The notes under the pieces: model-generated
Database searches by the model: none
What the model was told of the DNA's origin: nothing
The model's input: only the letters and a program-made list of their open reading frames with translations
Made by a program: the position numbers and the translations under genes
Assembly: GCA_030699485.1 (NCBI GenBank)
Contig: JAUYMM010000014.1
Location: 1-11,697 of the forward strand
Direction of reading: 5' to 3'
Source: Candidatus Woesebacteria bacterium
Lineage (GTDB): Bacteria > Patescibacteriota > Microgenomatia > UBA8517
DNA: 11,697 nucleotides
Part shown: one piece after another, positions 1 to 4,692 of the stretch
How positions within the stretch are numbered: position 1 is the stretch's first letter
Layout: each line of letters starts with the position of its first letter

Positions 1-171
1 AATGTAACTATAATTTCAAGACCAGGTTTAAGAATTTATATGAACACAGATGAAATTGAAGCAATAAAAACGCCTGAAGTTTATATAATAAATACAAATA
101 AAGGAGTTATGTCAGGAAAACAAGCAATTAAAAAACGAATAGGTGGAGAGGTAATAGCAAAGGTAATTTAA
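1..171 (+). CDS. rpsH: 30S ribosomal protein S8 (uS8), 3' part
   Basis: Partial gene. The window opens in frame inside it, and 56 codons remain before TAA at 169-171. S8 binds the central domain of 16S rRNA during small-subunit assembly. What remains is its C-terminal domain: SRPGLRIY near the start, then the loop NTNKGVMSGKQA and the closing GGEVIAKVI. These match the family's conserved SRPGLRIY and STSKGVM...GGE blocks. It ends two bases before the rplF start, the usual rpsH-rplF order of the spc operon. The N-terminal half lies outside the window. Confidence 0.97.
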   Translation, partial: NVTIISRPGLRIYMNTDEIEAIKTPEVYIINTNKGVMSGKQAIKKRIGGEVIAKVI

Positions 172-172
172 C

Positions 173-715
173 ATGAGTAAGATAGGACAACAACCAATAG
201 AAATACCATCAGGAGTAACTGTTGAAATAAACGGTAGTCTTATTAGTATTTCTGGTCCAAAAGGTAAATTACAAGTTAATTTATCTAAAGATTTAGATAT
301 TAAAATTGAAAATAACAATCTAACAATTGCTCTTAAAAAAGATAACAAAGTTACAAGATCACTTTGGGGTACAACCAGAATGTTAATTGCAAATAACGTC
401 AAAGGGGTAACAGAAGGATGGAAAAAACAACTTGAATTAGTAGGAACAGGATATAGATCAGAAGTAGCTGGAAATACCTTGGTATTAACAGTAGGTTATT
501 CCCACCCCATTAATATTGAAGCACCAGAGGGAATTACCTTTAAAGTAGAAAAAAGTGTTATAAATGTAGAAGGAATTGACAAGCAAGTAGTTGGACAAGT
601 ATCAGCTGATATAAGAAGTTGCCGACCACCAGAACCATATAAAGGAAAAGGTGTTAAATATGTTGGTGAGTATATTCGCAGAAAGGCAGGAAAGGCAGCA
701 AAAGCAGCAGCTTAA
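173..715 (+). CDS. rplF: 50S ribosomal protein L6 (uL6)
   Basis: L6 sits near the sarcin-ricin loop and factor-binding site of the large subunit. The product is 180 residues, normal for the family. The N-terminal MSKIGQQPIEIPSGV is the standard uL6 opening. The second repeat contains GWKKQLELVGTGYRSEV, and the C-terminus has PYKGKGVKYVGEYIRRKAGK, the conserved signature. The start ATG at 173 has an AAAGG stretch at 159-163 as a plausible ribosome-binding site, within the end of rpsH. The basic tail KAAKAAA is short. The next gene, rplR, begins five bases after the stop. Confidence 0.98.
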   Translation: MSKIGQQPIEIPSGVTVEINGSLISISGPKGKLQVNLSKDLDIKIENNNLTIALKKDNKVTRSLWGTTRMLIANNVKGVTEGWKKQLELVGTGYRSEVAGNTLVLTVGYSHPINIEAPEGITFKVEKSVINVEGIDKQVVGQVSADIRSCRPPEPYKGKGVKYVGEYIRRKAGKAAKAAA

Positions 716-720
716 TTAAA

Positions 721-993
721 ATGAAAAGAAAAATTGTAGGTACAACCGACAGGCCAAGACTTAGTGTTTTTAGATCAAATAAAATGCTTTATGCTCAAAT
801 TATTGATGATCAAAAAGGAATAACTTTGGTGTCTGAAAAAGGTAAAGATGGCAAAGAAGTAGGTCTTACGTTAGCTGAGGCAGCTAAAGAGAAAAAGGTT
901 AAAAAAATAGTTTTTGATAAAAGTGGCTATACATATCACGGTAAAATAGAAGCAATTGCCAAAGGAGCTAGAGAAGGAGGCTTAGATTTTTGA
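721..993 (+). CDS. rplR: 50S ribosomal protein L18 (uL18), short N-terminus
   Basis: L18 carries 5S rRNA into the central protuberance. The product is only 90 residues against about 117 in E. coli. The core is intact: RPRLSVFRSNKMLYAQIIDD, the helix AEAAKEKKVKKIVFDKSG, then YHGKIEAIAKGAREGGLDF, the usual uL18 ending. What is short is the basic N-terminal extension, reduced to MKRKIVGTTD. Reading upstream in frame, no ATG, GTG or TTG appears before a TGA at 667-669, so a longer start is unlikely. There is no recognisable Shine-Dalgarno sequence; the ATG lies five bases after the rplF stop. The stop overlaps the rpsE start region. Confidence 0.95.
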   Translation: MKRKIVGTTDRPRLSVFRSNKMLYAQIIDDQKGITLVSEKGKDGKEVGLTLAEAAKEKKVKKIVFDKSGYTYHGKIEAIAKGAREGGLDF

Positions 994-1472
994 TGGATTA
1001 TCAACGACCAGAAAAAGAATTTAATGAGTCAGTAGTACAAATCAACAGGATTTCCAAGAAAACTAAAGGTGGAAATCAAGTAAGATTTGGAGCTGTAGTG
1101 GTTTTGGGAGATAGAAAAGGAAAAGTAGGAGTTGGCAATTCCAAAGCAACTGATGTTAGAAATGCTATAAGAAAAGCCATAGAAGATGCTAAGAAAAACA
1201 TGATAACTATTACAATGAGGGGTACAACAATTCCTTATTCTGTGGTTGTTAAATTGGGTGCATCAAAAGTAATGCTTAAACCAGCCCCTCCAGGATCAGG
1301 TATTATTGCAGGAGGTCCTATGAGAATTGTACTTGAATCAGCTGGAGTTAGAGATGTTGTTGGTAAAACCATGGGAAGTAATAATAAGATCTCTAATGTT
1401 AGAGCAACAATCTTGGCTTTACAAAAATCATCATCATTATTAGAAAAAAAATTATGGCTAAAAAAAGATTAG
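993..1472 (+). CDS. rpsE: 30S ribosomal protein S5 (uS5)
   Basis: S5 takes part in decoding fidelity and mRNA unwinding at the entry channel. The N-terminal double-stranded-RNA-binding-like domain is seen in NRISKKTKGGNQVRFGAVVV through NAIRKAIEDAKKNM. The C-terminal domain has PGSGIIAGGPMRIVLESAGV and GSNNKISNVRATILAL, all family signatures. The chosen start is ATG 993, whose A is the last base of the rplR stop (TGATG); this gives 159 residues. A TTG at 990 is also possible, because GGAGG at 976-980 is 9 bases from it and 12 from the ATG. The 3' end overlaps rplO by 19 bases, with no rpmD (uL30) gene between. Confidence 0.97.
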   Translation: MDYQRPEKEFNESVVQINRISKKTKGGNQVRFGAVVVLGDRKGKVGVGNSKATDVRNAIRKAIEDAKKNMITITMRGTTIPYSVVVKLGASKVMLKPAPPGSGIIAGGPMRIVLESAGVRDVVGKTMGSNNKISNVRATILALQKSSSLLEKKLWLKKD

Positions 1473-1678
1473 GACGCGGATATGGCAGTGGTAAGGGTGG
1501 ACATACATCTGGACGTGGTCAAAAAGGACAAAAATCAAGAACTAAAGTACACATTCTTTTTGAAGGTTTAAAGGTTAAAAAGTCTACACTTAAAAAATTC
1601 CCGCTACTTCGTGGAAAAGGTAAGTTTTTGGCAAAACCTAAAACAAAAGAAAGATATATAAGTAAAGAAAACAGATGA
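1454..1678 (+). CDS. rplO: 50S ribosomal protein L15 (uL15), lacking the C-terminal domain
   Basis: This 74-residue product opens with KRLGRGYGSGKGGHTSGRGQ and KGQKSR, the glycine- and arginine-rich extension that threads through 23S rRNA and defines uL15. The family usually has about 145 residues. Here the globular C-terminal half is missing: after a basic stretch ending in KERYISKENR the frame stops at TGA 1676-1678. That stop overlaps the secY ATG (ATGA at 1675-1678), and secY starts with a normal N-terminus, so there is no room for the rest. The gene overlaps rpsE by 19 bases. The tight junctions argue for a stable reduced form over a recent frameshift, but a sequencing or assembly error cannot be ruled out from one sequence. 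Confidence 0.9.
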   Translation: MAKKRLGRGYGSGKGGHTSGRGQKGQKSRTKVHILFEGLKVKKSTLKKFPLLRGKGKFLAKPKTKERYISKENR

Positions 1679-2946
1679 TTGCCCAATTTTTCAAAAAGAT
1701 TTTTTTAAGTCCACGGTTAAGAAAAAAGATTCTTGTAACCGCCGTAGCCTTAATAGTTTTCAGAATTGCCGCTCATATACCTGCAGCGGGAATAGATAGA
1801 GATAGTTTGTCTGCTTTGTTTTCTGGAAGTCCACTTTTGTCTCTTTTGGATGTTTTTTCTGGTGGAACTCTTGCTAATTTTTCAATTATGGCTCTTGGAC
1901 TTAATCCTTATATTAATGCCTCAATAATCTTGCAGATTTTAGGATATGTTGTTCCACAACTTGAAGAATTACAAAAAGAAGGAGAATATGGACAAGAAAA
2001 AATCAATCAATACACAAGATTATTAACGGTTCCACTAGCCATAATGCAAAGTTTTGGTATGTATGCACTTCTAAAATCCCAGTCAATAATTGGTAATTTA
2101 GGTGCCCTGGAACTTATTTTTCTTGTTTTGACAATGACTGCAGGAACAATGCTTGCTGTTTGGCTAGGTGACATGATTACTGAATATGCATTTAAAAGTG
2201 GTATCTCTTTCTTAATTTTCGTAGGTATTATTTCAAGACTTCCAATAACTTTAGGGCAAACAATATCAACGTTTAGAAGTGAAGATACTTTAAAACTTAT
2301 AATTTTTGCAATAGTAGCATTAGCTGTCATGGCAATGATTATTTTTGTAAATGAAGCTATAAGGCAAATTCCAATAAATTATGCTAAAGTTACAAGGGGA
2401 TTAAAACAAGCTCAATCTTATCTTCCACTTCGTTTAAATCAAGCGGGAGTTATACCAATTATTTTTGCTGTATCTTTAGTACTTATGCCATCGATGGTCT
2501 CCCAATTTTTAGGAGCTAGTAACAATCCTGCTTTAGTAAACATCATGACTGCTATTCAAAGGTTTTTTAGTCCAGCATCTGTTTCTTACAATATAACCTA
2601 TTTCTTATTAGTTGTAGGGTTTACATTTTTCTATACATCAGTTGTTTTTAATCCTGAAAAAATTGCAGAAAATTTACAAAAATCAGGAGGATTTATTCCA
2701 GGAATCCGTCCAGGGACGTCAACTATTAAATATTTAACTTTTGTATTAAATAGAATTACTGTTGTAGGAGCTGTCTTTTTAGGATTGGTTGCAGTATTAC
2801 CATCTTTCGTTCAAGGAACAATTGGTGTGGCAAATTTGGCAATAGGTGGAACAGGAGCATTAATTGTAATTTCAGTTGTTCTTGAAATAATTCGTGAAAT
2901 TGAAGGAGATCTATTAATGAGTAAATATGAAGGATATACAAAATGA
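1675..2946 (+). CDS. secY: Preprotein translocase subunit SecY
   Basis: SecY is the membrane channel of the general secretion pathway. The product is 423 residues with about ten hydrophobic segments. Recognisable family blocks are GLNPYINASIILQILGYVVP (TM2 region), EKINQYTRLLT, GDMITEYAFKSGISFLIFVG, SYLPLRLNQAGVIPIIFAVS, and SGGFIPGIRPGTSTIKYLTF with LNRITVVGAVFL (TM8-TM9 region). The start is fixed by the ATGA overlap with rplO. The stop TGA at 2944-2946 is itself part of an ATGA, and that ATG opens a dead-end reading frame (M-N-I then stop at 2969). In most bacteria, and apparently in the ancestor here, adk follows directly; here a minus-strand insert intervenes. Confidence 0.98.
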   Translation: MIAQFFKKIFLSPRLRKKILVTAVALIVFRIAAHIPAAGIDRDSLSALFSGSPLLSLLDVFSGGTLANFSIMALGLNPYINASIILQILGYVVPQLEELQKEGEYGQEKINQYTRLLTVPLAIMQSFGMYALLKSQSIIGNLGALELIFLVLTMTAGTMLAVWLGDMITEYAFKSGISFLIFVGIISRLPITLGQTISTFRSEDTLKLIIFAIVALAVMAMIIFVNEAIRQIPINYAKVTRGLKQAQSYLPLRLNQAGVIPIIFAVSLVLMPSMVSQFLGASNNPALVNIMTAIQRFFSPASVSYNITYFLLVVGFTFFYTSVVFNPEKIAENLQKSGGFIPGIRPGTSTIKYLTFVLNRITVVGAVFLGLVAVLPSFVQGTIGVANLAIGGTGALIVISVVLEIIREIEGDLLMSKYEGYTK

Positions 2947-2950
2947 ATAT
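2943..2950. repeat. 8-bp direct repeat, left copy (insert boundary)
   Basis: ATGAATAT overlaps the secY stop codon. The same eight bases recur at 4903-4910, where they are the first codons (Met-Asn-Ile) of adk. The left copy opens a nine-codon dead-end frame ending with TAA at 2967-2969. The two copies bracket the 1.96 kb insert exactly. This looks like a target-site duplication at a former ATGA secY/adk overlap. The match is short and AT-rich, and three of its bases are a start codon, so chance remains possible. Confidence 0.5.
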
Positions 2951-3339
2951 TAAATCTTTTTTGAATTAAGTTTTAGCCAATTTGAAATCTCTTTGAGTGT
3001 TGGGTGAGTATTATCTACCCAAAGCATGAAATCGATTGCTTCCTTAGATTCTGATTTTAAATGATAACCATTAATTCGCAAAAATCTTTTTGTCGATACC
3101 CATGCGGTTCGTTTATTTGCATCAGTAAACGCGTGATTTAAGCAAACTGACTGCAAAAGTGCTCCTGCCTTCAAAAATATGTTAGGGTATAAATCTTGAC
3201 CTTCAAATGTCGCTTTTTGCCTCTCAACTGCGGAGTGAAGAAGTGAAAAATCTCTAATAGAGGCTTTTGTACCAGCTCTTTTAATTATAGCTTGGTGTAT
3301 CTCGTAAACTTCATTAATATCCAAATTATGCCAATCCAT
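2950..3339 (-). CDS. doc: Doc/Fic-family toxin (death-on-curing type)
   Basis: This is a 129-residue Fic-fold protein. The active-site loop is H-A-F-T-D-A-N-K-R at residues 69-77, matching the Doc version of the Fic motif, HxFx(D/N)xNKR. Phage P1 Doc (126 residues) phosphorylates EF-Tu and blocks translation; the same activity is inferred here from the motif and length. The N-terminal LDINEVYEIHQAIIKR resembles the Doc opening. The chosen start is ATG 3339, overlapping the antitoxin by 14 bases; ATG 3354 and TTG 3360 are in-frame alternatives. None has a clear ribosome-binding site, which points to translational coupling to the antitoxin. The stop is 4 bases from secY, convergent, with no visible terminator between. 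Confidence 0.88.
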   Translation of the reverse strand: MDWHNLDINEVYEIHQAIIKRAGTKASIRDFSLLHSAVERQKATFEGQDLYPNIFLKAGALLQSVCLNHAFTDANKRTAWVSTKRFLRINGYHLKSESKEAIDFMLWVDNTHPTLKEISNWLKLNSKKI

Positions 3340-3580
3340 CGAGTATTTCTGCATCTTCAACTAACGTATTTTTTAACCATTTTTCAAATTCTTGAGATGA
3401 TTTTGATTGTTTTTTATTGGTTTTGCTAGTATTTACCTTTTTGATCATCAAAGTTTCTCCTTGATCATAGGTATTAAGCATCACTTGAAGACCTGTTTCG
3501 TAGCCATAGTTATTTACAAATTCACTTGGAATTGCTACAACATTACTATTTCCCGCTTTAAAAACTGTTTGTATTTGCAT
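3326..3580 (-). CDS. AbrB/MazE-type antitoxin partner of Doc
   Basis: This 84-residue protein has an N-terminal swapped-hairpin AbrB/MazE DNA-binding domain: VFKAGNSNVVAIPSEF at residues 6-21, the family's K-x-GNS-x-x-x-x-IP pattern, followed by TGLQVMLN. A lysine- and serine-rich linker (about 48-63) leads to an acidic tail, EFEKWLKNTLVEDAEILDG, likely the part that binds and neutralises the toxin. It lies directly upstream of and overlaps the Doc gene, the classic antitoxin-first layout. The ATG at 3580 follows AT-rich DNA without a Shine-Dalgarno sequence and close behind a promoter, so the mRNA may be leaderless. Autorepression is inferred from a palindrome overlapping the promoter. Confidence 0.85.
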   Translation of the reverse strand: MQIQTVFKAGNSNVVAIPSEFVNNYGYETGLQVMLNTYDQGETLMIKKVNTSKTNKKQSKSSQEFEKWLKNTLVEDAEILDGLA

Positions 3581-3583
3581 GTT

Positions 3584-3618
3584 ATAACAATGTTATTACA
3601 GAATTCAATTGTTGTCAA
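3584..3618 (-). promoter_or_regulatory. Toxin-antitoxin promoter with overlapping operator palindrome
   Basis: Read on the minus strand, TTGACA (3618-3613), 17 bases and TAACAT (3595-3590) form a good sigma-70-type promoter. A palindrome with ATAACA/TGTTAT arms around one central base covers 3584-3596, overlapping the -10 and the expected transcription start. The start codon at 3580-3578 is only about 10 bases past the -10, leaving almost no leader. A palindrome at the -10 suits autorepression by the AbrB-type antitoxin, as in mazEF and phd-doc modules. Confidence 0.6.
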
Positions 3619-3625
3619 GTATCAC

Positions 3626-3676
3626 AAGGTGTCACCTTACTATACTTATAGTTATTGCAGGGTCTGACCTTGCAAT
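3626..3676. repeat. Pair of related palindromes (REP-like or operator pair)
   Basis: AAGGTGTCACCTT (3626-3638) and AGGGTCTGACCTT (3659-3671) are both palindromes around a central T and agree at 10 of 13 positions. Their centres are 33 bp apart, close to three helical turns. The second lies inside a longer palindrome (3654-3676) with outer arms ATTGCA and TGCAAT. They lie just upstream of the toxin-antitoxin -35 box. They could be operators for a dimeric regulator or a REP-type dispersed repeat; nothing in the window decides. Confidence 0.5.
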
Positions 3677-3684
3677 TTAAGCGT

Positions 3685-3772
3685 GCGAAGGGGGAGGTTT
3701 TACTGTGACCCCTCCTGAGGGTTGGCACAAAATCGTCATGTTTGCTGGCCGCGCCCCCCTTCGCGGCCAGCA
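3685..3772. repeat. GC-rich hairpin with a competing upstream arm
   Basis: TGCTGGCCGCG (3743-3753) and CGCGGCCAGCA (3762-3772) form a perfect 11-bp stem with an 8-base loop, CCCCCCTT. Upstream, GCGAAGGGGG (3685-3694) is perfectly complementary to CCCCCTTCGC (3755-3764), which is that loop plus three bases of the 3' stem arm. The two pairings therefore overlap: a pseudoknot-like contact or alternative folds. Neither strand shows a T-run right after the stem, so it is not an ordinary terminator. Confidence 0.6.
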
Positions 3773-3878
3773 GTTTATACGGAAAATTCAAGCAAAAGTC
3801 GGTCTTTTAAAAAGTAAAAAGAAAATGTGCAAAAATTTTTAATGTTCTGTTTTGTTGTTATGTTCTAACAACTTAAAA

Positions 3879-3967
3879 GGCGCACCGAGTGTACTCAGAT
3901 TGGATAGACTCCATTCTGTCTCTGTGCGCCACTAAAAAAGTCTATCCACAAAATCTGAGTACACTTT
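3879..3967. repeat. Two interleaved inverted repeats (A-B-A'-B')
   Basis: Arm A, GGCGCAC (3879-3885), pairs with GTGCGCC (3924-3930), extended by GAG/CTC past one mismatch. Arm B is GTGTACTCAGATT followed by GGATAGACT (3889-3910). It is matched by AGTCTATCC (3939-3947) and, after a few unmatched bases, by ATCTGAGTACAC ending at 3964. B lies inside the A hairpin and B' outside, and no spare bases separate A from B, so both stems cannot form at once. On the minus strand the A hairpin is followed by TTTT, like a weak terminator with an antiterminator alternative. Confidence 0.6.
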
Positions 3968-4013
3968 AAATTTACCCTTATGAAGTTTAATAATCAATAA
4001 TCAAATTTAAACC

Positions 4014-4091
4014 AAAAAAAACACCCTCACACACTTTGAAAAACTATTCGCTAATAAAAGCAAACAATCTTTCTCCGTGTGGAGGGTGTTT
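4014..4091 (-). terminator. Long intrinsic terminator of the GC-rich gene
   Basis: Read on the minus strand, AAACACCCTC (4091-4082) pairs with GAGGGTGTTT (4028-4019). Four more base pairs follow (CACA/TGTG type) after a small internal loop, then a 15-pair upper stem (4073-4059 with 4052-4038) capped by TTTATT. A run of eight T's (4021-4014) follows. Four pairs of the upper stem are G-U only in minus-strand RNA; in plus-strand RNA they would be A-C mismatches. This fixes the direction and supports selection on the RNA. The stem is unusually long for a terminator. Confidence 0.75.
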
Positions 4092-4112
4092 CTTGCACTG
4101 ATGCGGAATGTT
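4088..4112. repeat. Left member of a split 21-bp inverted repeat flanking the GC-rich gene
   Basis: GTTTCTTGCAC (4088-4098), a 4-base spacer, then GCGGAATGTT (4103-4112). Both blocks recur in reverse complement at 4603-4634, on the other side of the gene, with an 11-base spacer. In the minus-strand transcript this copy is the 3' untranslated region, just before the terminator and overlapping its first four bases. Confidence 0.8.
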
Positions 4113-4124
4113 GTCTTTGATGGT

Positions 4125-4505
4125 TTATTCGTCTTCAGGTTTCCGTGCACTTGCATGGGCGCTTCGGTCGTAAAAGGCGGCCTTATAAAAGATACTTGCC
4201 CAAATACGGCCAGCACCATCGACGAGATTTGACCACATGGAGTGATCGGTTGGAACTTTCTTCCATCCTTCTGGCAATTCCACATACTGGAAGATGTCGT
4301 CACCTTCGACAGGTCCGAGGAATTTGACGCCTTCGGCTTCAAGAACTTCTTTGCCACGAAGGTCAGTTGGAAGAGTGTCGCTTGAGACGAACGATTGCTG
4401 GCCAGCTGATTCCTGATCCATGATCGCGCGCCCGCCGTCATTGGTGCCAAGTGCACGCATGAGCAGATCGAGACCGTCTTCTTTACGAACTTTTTTGTCA
4501 GACAT
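4125..4505 (-). CDS. Conserved-looking protein of unknown function, GC-rich and probably transferred
   Basis: This 126-residue protein is soluble, with no signal peptide or membrane segment. It begins with a charged stretch (KKVRKEDGLDLLMRALG), has SSDTLPTDLRG near residues 41-51, then WKKVPTDHSMWSNLVDGAGR and IFYKAAFYDRSAH in the C-terminal third. I do not recognise a named domain. The tryptophan- and tyrosine-rich C-terminal block looks like a conserved core, and similar small proteins occur, as far as I recall, among hypothetical proteins of phages and uncultured bacteria; that is memory, not a search. It is about 50-60% GC against about 30% in its neighbours. A good Shine-Dalgarno (AAAGGAG, 4519-4513) stands 7 bases before the ATG. 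It has its own promoter and terminator and no partner gene. Confidence 0.75.
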   Translation of the reverse strand: MSDKKVRKEDGLDLLMRALGTNDGGRAIMDQESAGQQSFVSSDTLPTDLRGKEVLEAEGVKFLGPVEGDDIFQYVELPEGWKKVPTDHSMWSNLVDGAGRIWASIFYKAAFYDRSAHASARKPEDE

Positions 4506-4519
4506 TTTATTTCTCCTTT

Positions 4520-4601
4520 GAAAAAATGATTTTTTCTACCCAAATAGGTATTTTTCTAAATACACGAATACTCAGAAAGCTACCTACTTAGGTTGTAGAA
4601 A
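4520..4601 (-). promoter_or_regulatory. Structured 5' leader element before the Shine-Dalgarno
   Basis: In the minus-strand RNA, bases 4601-4581 pair with 4550-4533 to give about 18 pairs: TTTCTAC with GTAGAAA, then CC/GG and AAGTAGGTA with TACCTATTT, including one G-U pair valid only in this strand. Inside lies a smaller hairpin (TTTCT/AGAAA), and below it GAAAAAA-TGA-TTTTTTC (4536-4520). The last ends right at the Shine-Dalgarno, so folding could affect ribosome access. No known riboswitch class was recognised. Confidence 0.5.
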
Positions 4602-4602
4602 T

Positions 4603-4634
4603 AACATTCCGCAATTTATTAATGTGCAAGAAAC
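4603..4634. repeat. Right member of the split 21-bp inverted repeat
   Basis: AACATTCCGC (4603-4612), an 11-base AT-rich spacer, then GTGCAAGAAAC (4624-4634). These are exact reverse complements of the two blocks at 4103-4112 and 4088-4098. In the minus-strand transcript this copy lies in the 5' leader, so the two ends of the mRNA can pair through 21 base pairs around the coding region. As DNA it could equally be a terminal inverted repeat; no flanking duplication is visible. Confidence 0.8.
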
Positions 4635-4644
4635 TTAAAAAACT

Positions 4645-4692
4645 AAAAAATTGAGAAACTATTAAGTTGCAAATTGAACTCTAATTTCTCAA
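4645..4692 (-). promoter_or_regulatory. Leader hairpin followed by T-run (possible attenuator)
   Basis: On the minus strand TTGAGAAA (4692-4685) and TTTCTCAA (4658-4651) form an 8-bp stem, with AGTT/AACT pairing further in. Six T's follow (4650-4645). It starts about 8 bases after the predicted transcription start, so it could stabilise the 5' end or stop transcription early. The stem is AT-rich and weak, so the attenuator reading is tentative. Confidence 0.35.

Larger units (their letters stand above)
3581..4124. other. Non-coding, structure-rich stretch between antitoxin and GC-rich gene
   Basis: No convincing gene lies in these 544 bases. In order it holds the toxin-antitoxin promoter, two related 13-bp palindromes (3626-3671), a GC-rich hairpin with a competing upstream arm (3685-3772), a 7-bp-stem hairpin (GTTGTTA at 3854-3860, TAACAAC at 3866-3872), two interleaved inverted repeats (3879-3967) and the terminator of the minus-strand gene (4014-4091). 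The segment around 3685-3772 is far richer in GC than the flanking operon. No tRNA, tmRNA, SRP or RNase P signature was recognised on either strand. Confidence 0.6.

Noticed and set aside
3407..3667. Plus-strand open frame of 86 codons over the antitoxin gene
   Set aside because: It is antisense to a clear AbrB/MazE antitoxin and its promoter, has no recognisable domain and runs through the palindromic repeats.
3654..3676. CRISPR repeat
   Set aside because: There are only two similar short palindromes, with no regular spacer array and no cas genes.
3705..3842. Small plus-strand frame (GTG start, 45 codons) through the GC-rich hairpin
   Set aside because: It has no ribosome-binding site, its composition is set by the inverted repeats, and no family is recognised. 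A decayed gene fragment is possible but unsupported.
3879..3967. Possible integron attC or Xer/dif site
   Set aside because: GGTGCGC resembles part of E. coli dif, but the remaining dif positions do not match, and no GTTRRRY/RYYYAAC core pair typical of attC is seen. No integrase gene is present.
3965..4011. TTTAAATTT / AAATTTAAA inverted repeat
   Set aside because: Both arms are low-complexity AT sequence and nearly self-palindromic, so the match is expected by chance in this genome.
4007..4543. 178-codon minus-strand frame overlapping the GC-rich gene
   Set aside because: It is in a different frame from the gene that has the good Shine-Dalgarno, and it reads through the terminator hairpin and T-run. 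It is a shadow caused by high GC.
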